Of a DNA stretch of 64,000 bases, positions 13,456 through 26,900 are shown piece by piece; position 1 is the stretch's first letter, and each line of letters opens with the position of its first letter. Position numbers and translations under genes: made by a program. The notes below the pieces were generated by a model. That model searched no databases. It saw nothing but the letters and a program-made list of their open reading frames with translations, and was not told the origin of the DNA. The stretch comes from Oreocharis arfaki (lineage: Eukaryota > Chordata > Aves > Passeriformes > Paramythiidae). The DNA is taken from positions 1,501,391 to 1,565,390 of the forward strand of contig VZRR01007842.1 of NCBI GenBank assembly GCA_013398015.1, in the 5' to 3' direction.

Positions 13456-16400
13456 ATCTTAGACCACTGTATTTTTGTCATATGCTCTTCTAGAGTTAAA
13501 AAAAAAAATCTATATGTGGGCTTTGGGAATGTACAAATATTACCTAAAGAAGCAGCCTAACATAAGATATTCAAAATACATAAAAAAATATGAAACCATT
13601 ATTAAAATAACTAACAATGCGAAGGGAGAGGTGCAAAAAGGTAGCTTCTGTTATTTTCCTTGGAAATTTACATTTGCAAGCAGCTATTTAGGAATACCTA
13701 AGACTACGTCACATAGTTGAGAAGTCTGTTTATCCTCTTCTAGGAGCAACTACGTTTGATACACCTTTTGCTTTCTAAGAGGAGTAAAATCCATTTTAAT
13801 GGCTAATTTACTATTTTTTCCTTTGAAAGCTGCCTCTGCCAAGAGAGTTTCTAATGGCTTCAACAAACTTTGCTCCAAATACCTGGTGAAATAGGGCTAC
13901 AGACCACAGAAAACCCCAGCTCATATTCACAAGGGAAGAGAAAGTATACACCCGTGGACTGAATAACCTGGCACTTCAGCACTAGATCATCACGGTTCTA
14001 TGAAAAACACGTCCCATGACTAACTGCAGGCTAATTTGTCAATGTTGTGACCATCCTAGTGTGTCTTGGAGGTTAAAAAAAAACTCCAAAAACCCACAAC
14101 CCAAACATCTTCGGTCTTCCTTGAAAGACTTTCAGGCAGACAAGTGGCATTAAGCAGAAGGCACATGGAAATGCATGGTCACTGATAGCTTGACCTTTGG
14201 TTCAGGTGCAAAGTTTTGAGTTTCTTGTTGGCTTCATATAGCAACAGATAGACAACCAATAGCTCCCAACAGATAGGTGCAGACTTCCAAGGATGTACCA
14301 TGCTTATTTTGCTTAGCAGAAAGAATTTCTTGAAAGATTTAGGTTTTTATTTATAAGCAAAAATCTACAGTGGGTAGACCTTTCGGATCGATGCAAGAAA
14401 TCACTTAGTTTTGAGCTGAAAAACATCACCCACTGAGGCATAATTTGACCCTTTACAGCTGGAATGGACCCATTCAGTGTTCTGTTTGTCTTTTTAACAT
14501 GTCACATACGCTCCCCACCTGTTCTGGGCAAGAGCTTAACACAGGAAATGCATCGAGGCTGGTTCTCCACGTAGTCCTTTCTTAGGCCCGTGGGGTAACT
14601 CCATTGGCTTCAGGGGGGTCACTGCTGATTCATGCCACCAGAAGGTGTAATTAGTGGACCCAGCTCATCCATCCTGAGGTATTACAAGACTTCCTTCCTC
14701 CTATGGATTTAGTTCCTTTGGGCTTGATTTGATTTGTCTATGCAATTTTTTCAGCCCCTACAGTGCTGCATGTCACATTTCTGTGAATTTGACAGCCAAA
14801 CTGAGACTGAGAACTCTCTCTCTCTCACACATGAGCAATCACAATGACACACAATAAGAAGTTAAATTTCACCTACAAAACTGAGCAATTTGAGAGGTCC
14901 AGTGACCTTTCTTGTCTTCCATAAAAGGCAATTGGATGATTTTAACCCCCAATGATTCCCATTTTCTATTTAATGTTAAAAGGAACAACAGAAAGAAAAA
15001 AAGCAGTCATTTATACTGCTGAGGTTACAGCAAGGCTAAAAATAAAGTATTGTCATCCTGCTTTTTAGAAACCTTTAGCAGGACACTAGGCAGCAGAGAG
15101 GAAAGTATGGCTTGGTTGGGGATTTTTTAATAGCACAGATTTTAACTACAGATTTCATTTATGCTCTGTTACAGTCAGTTGGTTATAAGCTTCTAAATCA
15201 GCTCAACGGGACACTCTGGTAAGGATGATTTTTATCTCTCTTTTGCCTTTTGCATATACAAAGTAGGGAGTAGAAAACAAGACAAAACTGAAAACGTCTC
15301 TCCACAGGTAAACTGCATCTTTGCTGACATCCCAATAATGAACACGAAGAACTGTAAAAAGTGACATTTTTACAAACAGAACAAAGACAATCCTTCAGTC
15401 TGGAGTAAGTTTTAAATAATCTCCTCATGAAGTTGCCAAAGCAAGCTAGGCCATTCAAAAAGCAGTATTTCTTCAGCTGAAAGGGAGAAGGGGTTTTTTT
15501 TGCACTGTATTTTGTTCTGGCAGTGCACTGAAGTGGCTTCAGGACATGCCAGTTCCATTTCTACATTTGCTTAATATTTTGTTCAGACATGTCCAGTCCA
15601 GACTTCGTTACCCGACTTCATTATAGTCAGCTACATTTCTACCTTTCTGTCATACTTGTCTTTGGCACGCTGGAAATCTGACTTCGTTTTTTTGCTAGTC
15701 TTTTAAAATATTCCCAGGCATTTTAAAAGCCAGTATGCACAGACTTTATTTGGTTTGTTGCCTGTATTAAATTTTCTGGTAATAAAAACAAAATTTCTGG
15801 TTTGTAAAGAAGTTCTGTGACAGTGTGCTTTCAGGAAGGAGGGATGGATTTGGGTATATTCCCACTATACCCTAATCTCAGCTGACATTTGGATTAAATA
15901 TCAGAAAGCATGCTGATGTCCTAGGAAAAAGAGGCATTGCATTGTTAAAAACCCCTAAACCGTTGGTTTTAATCACACCCTGTCTTTCTTGAAAATGCTT
16001 TCTTTGCACTCCAGTTTGCTCCTTAAGTTCCTAAACGAAAGCTCGTTGTTCACATTCTCTACCACGCAAGCAGCTCCACACCACAGCACTTTGCAAATAC
16101 AAGCAGGAAGTCAAAGATTAAAGTAAGTTTCTTCAAGGAGCTTTTATATCAGAGGTGTGTATACAAGCATCCTTTCTTTTGCTTGCAAGAACACTAATCG
16201 TATTTCAATTGCATGCCTACAATACAAAGCTAATAGCTTCCTTATTTCCTTATTTTAGCATTTCCCCTCTACTCCCTCAGTCTTTTCAATTATACAACCT
16301 AGATAATTCCTTTCATTTCCTTTCTCCAGTGTCCTGTTTTCATTTCTTATACAAAATCATATTTGGTCACTTACATTTTTCTTGAGGATAAGCACACGAC

Positions 16401-16920
16401 AGCAGCATCTCTTGCTCCACCATGGTGCTGTTGCAGAGGTCAGTGGTCCCTTGAATAGCACTTTAAGAAAATATTTTGGAAAGCTAAGCACACTCATGCA
16501 GGCTTCTGATCTTCTCCAGTACTCTTGGCTTCTGTGTGCTGTCACATGTTATCCTCCCTCCTGAGAAACCTGCGAAACGGGTCTGGCAACACACAACTTG
16601 TGTGTCAGAAGAGTTTTAATTGATTCATTGCAACAGGTACCCACCCTCATTAAAAAAAAGCTGTTGAAAGGAGTAGTCTCTTAGCGCCTCATTTGAAATT
16701 ACAGAACCTGCCCAATGTCACAGCTGGTGCACTTTAAAGGGAAACGACTTGCTGGGTTTGCGAATACACAGGAAATAATTTCAAATCAATCTTAACGTGC
16801 CAAATAAACCACAAATAGCGGTAGAGTTTGGATGCTTCTGTGCTGTGGGAGAGCAGGAATCCTTCTGCTGTGCAATGAGCTCTGCATCTCTCCAAGGCAC
16901 GATGTCCTGTGGGACAAAGC

Positions 16921-17444
16921 AGCTCCACATTGCTCTGCAGAGGCCTCTGTCTCCATGATCAGCCACTCTGACCGCTGCTGAAGGGGAAAAATTGTGCGGG
17001 CCTGGTTGCTGAGGAATGCATCTCCAGGAAAGTGAGGTTATTAGCCCCTCAGTGCTTGCAGGGGGGATTCCTCCATGCAGCAGCCATGGAGGTTGTTCTG
17101 CCTTTCAGCAGCCCCTGTCTCCCCTGAACTCCCAAGGGTCAATGAGGAGACCCCAGCACTGCAAGCCCCTCTCANAGCTCCACATTGCTCTGCAGAGGCC
17201 TCTGTCTCCATGATCTCTGTCTCCATGATCAGCCACTCTGACCGCTGCTGAAGGGGAAAAATTGTGCGGGCCTGATTGCTGAGGAATGCATCCCCAGGAA
17301 AGTGAGGTTATTAGCCCCTCAGTGCTTGCAGGGAGGATTCCTCCATGCAGCAGCCATGGAGGTTGTTCTGCCTTTCAGCAGCCCCTGTCTCCCCTGAATT
17401 CCCAAGGGTCAATGAGGAGACCCCAGCACTGCAAGCCCCTCTCA
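16921..17444. repeat. 254-bp segment duplicated across a single N
   Basis: Copy 1 is 16921-17174, one undetermined base is at 17175, and copy 2 is 17176-17444. The copies differ by about four substitutions (for example gcctggttg versus gcctgattg, and gaactccc versus gaattccc). Copy 2 also carries a 15-bp internal tandem duplication in its first 60 bases. The near identity, and an N exactly at the junction, suggest two haplotypes placed in tandem by the assembler rather than a true duplication. Confidence 0.85.
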
Positions 17445-17607
17445 GCTCAGCTCACTTACCATTTACCTGTTACCCCGTGACCAAGAAGGATTGCAGGTGG
17501 ACCCTGAGTCTGATCCTGTATCAGCTTCACATCAGGGTGCATCTTGTAGTACTCCCACAGCAGTTCCCTACTACTTTTAGAAGCCGGTGATACCATCTCC
17601 AAATGAG

Positions 17608-17850
17608 GCTGTGGTTAGCAAGGAAGCAAAAAGCAGGAGACATGGGATTTATGCCTGACTCTGCCTCTAATTCATCCTGTCACCCTGGGCAAATTGCTCT
17701 ACCTCTTGGTGTTTCTGTTTCCCCATCTCTACCACGTGCATAATTATAGTTCACTTTCTTTGGGAAATGCTTTGAAATCTCTTTACAAAATGCAGCATGA
17801 AAGAGGAAGCTATCATTATCATACACTTGTAAAATATTGGGATGTGGCAG
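17608..17850 (+). mobile_element. MIR-family SINE (ancient, amniote type)
   Basis: The order of motifs matches MIR elements: 'gagacatgggatttatgcct', then gactctgcctctaa, then 'caccctgggcaaattgctct' (the conserved core), then 'tttctgtttccccatct', and a tail 'aatgctttgaaatct' before aagaggaagctatcattatca. The copy is diverged but long, and oriented on the plus strand. It is an old insertion that most amniotes could share. Confidence 0.75.
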
Positions 17851-20800
17851 ACAATAAACACCAAGCATATAAGATTTTATGCATGTAAAACGTTTTAAGA
17901 AGAACTTGACCTTATTGTAATAACGATTTTTAAAAAGAGATACTCCTACAGAATTTGGCAAAAGCTCAGATTCTGTTTTCACGGTGAAATGATGAGAGAA
18001 AAATCTAAATCAATTCTCACTTCTAGGAACACTACGCCCTCCTGGAAATAGAAAGTCCACCAGAGGTTCCTCAGTGGAAAATGATATAATATGGCAATTT
18101 CCTGCTTTTCTCTCACCTAGGTTAGTAAAATCTCTCATTTTACAGCCTGCAAGTGGTTACATTATATTCAATAGATCTAAATCCTCACCCTCATTTTCCT
18201 TCTCTCTCTTTGAAAACTAAAACTCAACAAAGGTTACAAAGATTGGGTTTTTTTGGTTTATTCATGTGCAGGTAAGATTGAACAGATTGATGGAAAGTTC
18301 TTTTTTTTCCAGAAGTTGAATTGACTCATATGGGAGCCTTGTACTTCTTTTAATACTTCAGCAAACAAAATGAAAGAGGCACCCAGAAAAGTTGTGGATG
18401 CTCCATCATTGTAAGTGTCCATGGTCAGACTGGTCGGTGCTTTGAAGACCTGGTCTAGTGAAAAATTTGCCTGCCCACAGCAGAAGGCTTGGATTAGATG
18501 ATCTTTAAAGGTCTCTTCCAACCCAAACCATTTTGTGGTTCTATGCATGTATTCACCCACTTCTGCAGTGTTGCTTATTGAGGAGCCTTCCTCAATGAGG
18601 AGGATTGTAAAGGGCACAACAGTGAACTAATTTTCCACTGGAGTTTAGAGCAAATAATTTTTCACCTGCTCTACTTGGGAAGACAGCGGTAGCCGGGCTG
18701 TGAGGAGAGCAGGAGGATCTGCCTTGGCTTTCCTGCCTGTGCTTCTGCTGCCATAATCTATGTACTTTCACTTCGAGGCTGAAGGCATCTCAAACGATGG
18801 CAACATTCTTGAGATGATAAACTGAGGACTCATGTAAGCTTGAAAAGTAAAACAAATTTGCAAAAGCTTTCAGGAATTTTATTGTTTGTGTGGCCTGTGA
18901 AGAAGTGAAGTTACTGCTTTTTCACTCTGCATCCTCTTTCTGTAGGACATTTCTCAACAGATATTTATTTGCCCACTGTCCTGCTTAGACTAAAATCTTT
19001 AACATGGGTGATAGCCCAGAGATTAAGCTGGACAACACTGAACTGAAGATAAGTGGACGTGGAGAAATAGCTCTTTGTGAAATGCCTCCTGATTGCGCAT
19101 TAATACTGGCACATTCTGAATGCTTACCAGAGTCTTGAAGCATAATTCTCTACATGACTTAACATGGCCAGCCAGCATTATTATAGACCAGGATAATAAT
19201 GCATGTAATAAATGCATAACCTACTTGTTTCTTACTCCATAATCCACTAACTTCAGAGTCATGTTCTAGGATGTCCTAAGGTTACTGCACTGACGATTTA
19301 TAGTATGAGGTGAATCACTTAGCGCTTCAAGCTCAGAAACTCTTGGAAGTGCATTTGCAGAGGAGTGTGTATTCATTTGTATTGTCTGAATACATAGAGT
19401 TGCAGTAGGTGACTTCTCAATAACCACATTCTCAAATGAAGCACATTATCAAACTCATATTGGGCATCAGATAAGCACAGTCTGATTTGAATTTCAATGG
19501 AAAGAACTGTTATGAAAAAAGAGAAAAGCTTTCTGAAGAGACAGAGTACAAAAATTGCACGAGCAATACTTTAACTTTTTTTTCTCTCTCTGTAATTCTG
19601 CCTGTGAATGGAACAGAGGAGGAATCAAAACTATTCTCCAGTCTTTGGAAATAAAAGGCACAGTGTGAGTTGATTCCAACTTTATATAGCACAGAAGTGA
19701 AAAGTATCAGTTGAAGCCATGCTGTTTGTTTGAGATAACACTTGGATGGGTGAATGCATTTGATTAAACATCAAATCCTAAAAATCTGAAAATCTTCTAA
19801 TAAGTTAAGTGAACTATTATTGTCAACTTCAGCCAAAACACCAGGAAGAGTCAAGTTTACATACAATAGCATTCTGTCACAATCATGACATTAGGAGTAT
19901 GAAGGGGTATTGGCCATCTATATTTTTGGACAGACTCCAAACACTCAAACTGACGCATACATTTGTATGTCAGTTACTACAAAGAGTGCTCAAATGACAA
20001 ACATCCCATAATTGTGGTTCTCCATCTCCTAAGCACCTCGTATCTATAATTATAATCATTGTCTGGGAAAAAAAAAAAACCAAACAAACAGCGCAGGTTT
20101 GCAGTAACTGGGCAATTGATGCTTGTCTCCACTTTTGTCATTGAAGTGACAAAATAACCAAGTCATGCTCTCACCTGCTTCCTTATAATGCTACATTTGC
20201 CCTCACCTCAAGATCTTGCTGTAACCTACAATTATGTGCCATTAACTTTCCGTGGAATGGACCAAAGGTTGTTCAATTCAAGGCTGATCTGGGAATATGC
20301 CAAAAGTCTGAGGGTGGACCCTAACTGGCATTCAGTGGAACAGGTTTAAGCAATTGTTTCTTTAAACAGCACAGATTTTCCACTACAGGTAATAACTCTG
20401 TCAGCCAGTGCTGTGTGAAAATCAAGTCCAGAATACATTGATGCAGAGAGGCATCTTATAGTGTCATCCAGACTACTTGGGTACTCTTTGCCTTTCTGTT
20501 CTAACTGAAGAACCTTAAAATTATTAATTCAGTAGAATAATGTTTGTTTGAAAGAGGCTTTCAGGTGCTGCTGCACAGGTTACAGGACTGGGGCAAGGGG
20601 AGAAAAGGGAGCCAGAGCTCTCTTTGGAAGAGATGAAGCTCCCTTGGTGAGGAATTGTGCTGAAACTGCTGCCCTGCCCTGGAAGCAGTGAGCCGAGAGG
20701 TGATGAAACACAGAGATGCCAAGCATGGCATTAGGGGAGCACACATCCAGAGCAGCTGCGTGCAGGTGGGAGGCACAACACACACCAGGCCCAGAGCTGC

Positions 20801-22394
20801 TGCGTGTAAAAGGAAGTGTTAGGAAGCGTTATCTTGTTCCGTCTGTATGCTTAGAAGAGAGGCTGTACTGAGTTCCAGACACTGTGGTGTAGATCCCTGT
20901 GTGTGAGGTGGTCAGCACAGGCTGTCTCCACGGTCATGGAGAGAAGCAGGCACACTGAGGGCGTAAGTCGTGTGAGCTGTTCCAGACACGTCCTTTAGGA
21001 GGAGGTGAGCCGTGCCCAAGTTCCCTTTGTGCACTGATTTGCTCCCTGTTGTCTGTGAAGGGGACTCCCCCATGAATTTCTGTGTTTACTAAGATGAATT
21101 CTGCTTTCCAGAAGCTGCACAAAACCAAATAGGTTGCATTTGTTTTTCTTGCTGCACTTTTCTATTTATTTTCTCAGACAAGGGGATGAACAGTTTCCAC
21201 TAAGCTGTATCCTGCAGACTCCAGGATGGCCCTGGGACCGTGAAAGCAAGGGGAACCACAAAGCAATACACAACAACAGCAGTGCTGAACATGTCACTGC
21301 CTTGGAGTAAAATTAGGGGACCTGCATAGACCACCTGAAATTTATCCTAAAAAAAGATTGTCTGAACACGATATTGACCTGTTGAATTTTTTTTTGTTAG
21401 GTTTTTTTGTTTGATTGCTTGTTTTTTTTTAAATTTAAATGAAACAGCAACTCAATATTTTGATTTCTCAAGATGACAAGCCAAATGCCATCACGTACTT
21501 TTAGACAAAATCTAATTCAAGCATCCACTGGCAGGGTAATTTCTGTGTGATATGTATCTGCTGTCAGATACAGCAGATTCCTGAAGAGCAAAGAGTAGTA
21601 AGATAACTTGGTACACTGGCTACTTCATCTGGAGTAATTTCAAGGAATGCAGCTTTAAATACCAGCCTCTTCAACACTGCTATCAAAGTTTTTCCTCCTA
21701 AACTTCCAGTTCCTTTAGATAAATGAGCAAATCTCATCAGGCTGAAAGGACCATGGGAATGCAGTCAGCCTGCTAAGCTGCTGCAGAAACCTGAAGGGCT
21801 CCAGGGACAAAAGGTTGGGAGGAAGTGATGTGCTTTCCCACTCTGTGAGGGTGATGCAACGTGTTGTTATCCAGCACTATTTTTTTTTCCTAGCATCAGC
21901 TCAAGGGATCAACAAACACACCTGAAGGCAGAAGGGATGTGTTTAAACAAGGGACATGTGAACAGATTCAAACCTCAGACTTAAAACAGGCAAACAAAAA
22001 GACTGCATAAGGGAAAAAGGAGGCAGTTGTAGTAATTGCAAGGGCAAAACCATGCAGAATAATGATTCCAGCAATAAACTGCTGCCAGCACATACAGATT
22101 TCCAGTTAAGTCTGTGGGCTGTTCCACTGCCAAGTCCTGCCTGTTGAGGGGGGCACAGTCAGGTAGAACATTTTTTTAAGGATTAAGTTCTCTTTCCAAC
22201 TTGTCTTCTCTCCATATTTGGTTATGCTGTGGTGTGAGTGCTTGGCTGCCTGGCTGGTGAGCCAAGAGTGCCAGTGCCTGCCTTTGCTTCTGCTGTATGC
22301 TCCCACTTGCAGCAGTTCCCCTCGCAGCCCCACTGACTGGTTTCATCACTTGCAGATTTGAATTGCTTGGGTCTGTAGCTGTTTGTTTTGCCAG
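17851..22394. other. Non-coding region with one CR1 fragment
   Basis: Apart from the CR1 piece near 18.4 kb I see no gene. A GC-richer patch at about 20.56-20.82 kb has no recognisable protein or promoter motif. Short T runs occur near 21.39-21.43 kb. Confidence 0.5.
18376..18546 (+). mobile_element. CR1 LINE, 3' end fragment
   Basis: It carries the standard CR1 3' terminal region: 'cccagaaaagttgtggatgc', then a degraded segment, 'gaagacctggtctagtg', 'ttggattagatgatcttta', and finally 'ccattttgtggttctatg', the remnant of the octamer-repeat end. It is 5' truncated, as nearly all CR1 copies are. There is no coding capacity left. Confidence 0.9.
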
Positions 22395-22485
22395 TAGTGA
22401 ATCATACTACTCCAGTATGGATGAAATAAAGTCAGATGGAAACTGTGAAAGCTCCATGTTAAAGTCAAAATGTCATACTCCAGAG
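22395..22485 (+). CDS. Candidate orphan exon (unrecognised)
   Basis: I do not recognise this sequence. A pyrimidine-rich acceptor (tgtttgttttgccag) is followed by one base plus 30 clean codons, then a good donor (CAGAG followed by gtaaag). The predicted peptide begins SESYYSSMDEIKSDG and is rich in Ser, Glu, Lys and Asp, like a disordered linker. As an internal exon it would have acceptor phase 2 and donor phase 0. No partner exon was found nearby on the plus strand. AT-rich intergenic DNA often yields such segments by chance, so this is only a candidate. Confidence 0.22.
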
Positions 22486-23191
22486 GTAAAGATTGATCTT
22501 GCTGAAAAAAGTAGGGAGAGATAGATATTCATGTATCAGACCCGGAATTCTTTATAATGAAAAATAAGGGCAATACATAATAAGTTCTCTTTTAATGCTC
22601 CTACATTAAACAGAAAAGGAAGGACTTTATTCGTTGTTTCCATTCAAAATGTATTGGTAGAGAGCAAGATGTCCACCACTGGTTGTGCTTGGACCCTTTT
22701 CCACAGTTAAACTCTGTGGATCACCCTAAAAAAAAGGAGTCGAGAAGCACAATTAATGCAACTCAAAAAGGGAGGATAGCTGGAGAAAAGAAGGCATAGG
22801 TAGATCCCTTGGCTATGGAAACCCTCAGTTAGGTGCCCCCCTCAGAGCCCATTTGCAGCTGCTCCCATCTCTTAGAGCATCTCTTAGAGTGTACATCAGG
22901 GACCAGAAACCTCCTTGAGCAGTATGGGGTTAGGTGAAAGCAAAGCCGGCTAAAGCCCCTGTTGGGCATGCTTCTGCTTATAATTTTAAGTGATTGTCTG
23001 GAATTTAATCTACTTTTCAACTACAATTAGCATAAACTGGCACTTCCTCACCATTAGTGCTGAAACTTATTTTTGTCACGAATGAAAAACCAGAGAGGTA
23101 TAATAAGAAGAGGAAGAGGATAGTCTTGCCTATTAGTCAGTGCATGTAGCCAGGTTCTTTTAGAAAACAGTAATTAAGCATAAATAGATTA

Positions 23192-23968
23192 GATCATAGA
23201 ATCACAGAATATCCTGGGTTGGAAGGCACCCTCGAGGATCATTGAAGTCCAGTTCCTGGCCCTGCATAGGACATCCCCAAGAAACACATCATACGCCTGA
23301 GAGCACTGTCCAAATGCTTCTTGAACTCTGTCAGGCTGGTGCTGTGACCACTCCCCTGGGGAGCCTGTTCCAGTGCCCAACTACCTTCTGAGTGAAAAAC
23401 CTTTCTCTAATATCCAACCTAAACCTCCCCTGACTCAGCTTCAGGCCATTCCCTCAAGTCCTGTCACTGATCACCACAGAGAAGAGATCAGTGCCTGTCT
23501 CTTCTCTTCTCCTCATGGAAGTTGTGACTGCAGTGAGGTCTCCCCTCAGCCTCCTCCAGGCTGAACAGACCAAGTGACCTCAGCCTCTCCTCATGTGGCT
23601 TCCCCTCAAGACCCTTCACCATCTTTGTTGCCCTCCTCTGGATGCTCTGTAATAGTTTAATGCCTTTCTTGTACTGTGGCACCCAAAACATCACACAATA
23701 TTCAAGGTGAGGCTGCCCCAGAGCAGAGCGGGACAATCCCCTCCCTTGCCCGGCTGGCGATGCTGTGCCTGATGCCCCCCAGGACACGCTTGGCCCTCCT
23801 GGCTGCCAGGGCACTGCTGACTCATGGTCAACTTGCCATCAACCAGGACCCCCAGGGCCCTTTCCCTGGCACTTCTCTCCAGCACCGTGTTACCCAGTTT
23901 GTATGTCTGGTTGTGCCGTTCTGGGTGCAGAATCCAACACTTGTCTTTGTTAAACTACATGTGGTTGG
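23192..23968 (-). mobile_element. CR1 LINE fragment with ORF2 C-terminal remnant
   Basis: The left edge 'atcatagaatcacagaat' is the reverse complement of the CR1 3' end. Reading the minus strand from about 23968 gives the end of the CR1 polymerase ORF in broken frames: an upstream part with DKGKLTMSQQC-like spacing (here DGKLTMSQQCPGSQ), then LGQPHLEYCVMFWVPQYKKG, QRRATKMVKGLEGKPHEERL and LGLFSLEEAEGR. It is the largest CR1 copy in the window at about 780 bp. It is 5' truncated and frameshifted, so it cannot move on its own. Confidence 0.95.
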
Positions 23969-26900
23969 GAGATAATTCCAATCTTTTCTGGAAATGATAG
24001 GTAGGAACTAGAGGACACACTGAGAGTATTAAATGTACAGGAGATACCTAGCATGATTTTGTATGTCAACAGAAAGAAGGGGATTATTCCAAGTGGAGGG
24101 GAAAAATGCAACCACAAACATTCATTGAAAAAAAATCCTAAAACTGATCATTTAGGGTGTAAGAGGTTGCTCAGAGTTAGCTGGAGGGTTTAATTACCCT
24201 GCATTTCTTGGATGAGTAAGCTTCTTGACTTCTTTTCAATGTGCTGACCAGAGGACATATGTAAGCTTCACTGTATTTAGTAAATACCTTAGGGTAGACG
24301 AATTCCAGGTGACATCCACATGGTTTCATGCAGCAAAACGGTGACATGTCATCACCAACAAGTTATCATCACACAAATTGTCAACATGGCCATGTTATTC
24401 ACTAGAGAGTGTGACACCTTAATGACATGGAGTGGCATTTTGCTCCTTTTCCGCACCTCTAAGTCCCAGAAGTGTGGCTCCTTCCTAACCTAGTTTTAAG
24501 TCCCATCGTTTCTTTTGTTTTAACACACAAGCATGACTCTTGCACACACACGACAAAGCAAGCAGTCCCTATTAACTATATCTCCAAATTTTACAAAGAC
24601 CTAACGCAGAAGGAGCTGAGCATCAAGGGATCCTGAACAGCAAAAAGGCCCTTCAGAGGCAATCCAAATTTGGGCAATCTCTGACTAAAGTTTTAACCCT
24701 AGTATGTTATTTGTGCCATGTTCAACAGCTGAAGTGAATTTGAAGCTCCAGATGCATTAAGCTTTATGCTTAAGAAAGGAACTAGAAATACTCCTGTACA
24801 ATTCTCTCTGGGTTAGGGAGTCGGGTGTGTCCATGCAGGCCAGCAAAGAAAACATCTCCCAGTCCGTCAGCAGGACAGTGGGGCATCCTCTATTTAACCA
24901 TCTCACTAAGAACTGTGCAAACTGGGGGTGGGGATCAAAAGCCAGCTAAGTGCTCAGTTAGAGACTTGGTATCCTTAGATGAAAGGAAGTGGCATGTTTA
25001 GTACACATTAGCTTAGAGAACAGCAGCAAGAAACTGTTTTTAACACTGCATAGGACCAGTAATTCAAGAATAGGAGTTTGAGAGGTATGCTTGTTGAATT
25101 TAATCAGTCTCCACTTATGTTCGTTACATATAGATGATGCTGCATCTTCACATACAGCTCCAGATTTCTCACATCTATGTGTGATATGCTTCATACCTTA
25201 GCACTTTGAAATGCTGTATCCATTGATGTCTTTGCAACTACGCATAGATATACAATTTTAAGAATTCTTTTATATTTTCAAAAGCTCTCTGCACTAGGGG
25301 ATCACATCTAGCTTAGTATCCACTTGGCTGCTGATTTCTTTGGTATCTGTGCTTTGCTTGCTGGGGATCAGGAGAGTCAACCAAAGATATAAATAAAAAA
25401 ACACAGTCTAGGCTTAACTTTATTTTCTTCATTCAGGTAGCTTGGATGTAAAAGTTAAACATGTTGTACAGTAAATTAGGTTGTTGGGCAAAGTAAACAT
25501 GAGTGTTTAAAAGAGAATATTTTAATGCTTGACCTGAAATTAACTTCCAAAAGGTGAAATACTTATTTACATAGCTATTCAATTTAACTTCTTTAACAAA
25601 ATAGTTTCAATTCAGTTTCTTGCAATTCTCATGCTGATTTTATGGTAACATCTGAAAGAAATAAGAAAAGTTAAAGCTCTATTTTTTACACTGCTTTATG
25701 TATATATACACTTCTAGTATTATGCTTCAGCTTACCAGAAAGATACCATCCCTTTGTGGCTTATAAAAGGAGGTCTGTGACAAAAAGCCAGCATATACCT
25801 CTCAGTATTTCTGCTGTTAACTGCCCTGATCTTATGAATCTACACGGATGCTAGGACTAAAAATCTTACTGTTCTTTATGTAGGCACACAGTATAGCACA
25901 GAGAGTGAAGGCATTATCTAGTGGGTCTTATAAAAGTCTGTGTGAGCAGTAAATATTCAGAGCTAATAGAATGCCCTTACAGCAGAAGATGTTAACGTTT
26001 CCTGGAAAACAGATCAAACTTGTTTATTATGCACACAAAGATACCTCTCTGCCTATGAAGAAAGTGCCTCCAAAGGAAAGCACAAATATAACACTGAAGA
26101 GTTTGAAATGCATTGTCTTAAAATGTTTTCTTACCATGTGTTACTCTTTTGGAGCAGTGTAATTTTTAAGCCATACATTCTAACCAAAATAGCTGATAAC
26201 ACAAGTTAATCCATGAACTGATGGAAGTGTTTCATTACTCTTTCTTTGACAACTCTCAGTGCCTTGTTCTTACACCAAAAATATTGATTTTCTGTTACTT
26301 TGGGGTTTTTTTATTATTTGGGGGGGTTTATTATTTTTGAATTATTGTATTTCTTAAGTAACTTGTGGTCTGCAATCTGATCTTTTCTGATATTCACCCT
26401 TAGGACCAGGTACAGTTTGTAATTGAGTGAGTGTGAAAAACAGAAGTGAAATGATGGTAGTTGAGTAAATAAAGGAGATGAGGTCATTAACAGGAAACTG
26501 ATCCTATTCTGGTTTAGCATTTATTTCAAGCCTTGAGAAAAAGGACTCTTTTTCTGTGTTTGCTGTTAGATACAAATATCAGTGATCACTGCAGTCCAAG
26601 TGCTATGTAGCAAAGGCTTTGGAAAGAAGTGTGAGCTACCACTGTGTGCTGTGCATTTCTGCTTTGCATTTCAGGCAAGGTGTCCTGTTTAGTGATTTAT
26701 ATCAAAGTAATATTTGTTCCATTAAGTGTAATTAGAGTGATACAAACCCAGATATAAAGATAATAGACAACACAGCTGATACCCCGTCTCTGAGCAAAGA
26801 TCTGCTAACCAAAAACCCTAACGCTTTTGCAGGATTTTTTGGATGCCTTATTTCATCAGTCAGTGGTACCTCAGCATATGATGGCTTTCAGCAGCTAGTG

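Larger units (their letters stand above)
5991..16920. other. Non-coding region with T/G tracts
   Basis: Eleven kilobases without a recognisable exon, RNA gene or intact mobile element. It holds three long T/G-rich tracts and one possible SINE remnant, listed separately. AT-rich stretches such as 12.7-13.7 kb give chance open frames rich in Lys, Asn and Ile. A short piece at 9610-9690 resembles old amniote repeats but is too short to assign. Confidence 0.55.

Noticed and set aside
23488..23885. Minus-strand frames near 23.5-23.9 kb as a host gene
   Set aside because: They are the frameshifted C-terminal end of CR1 ORF2, not a separate gene.
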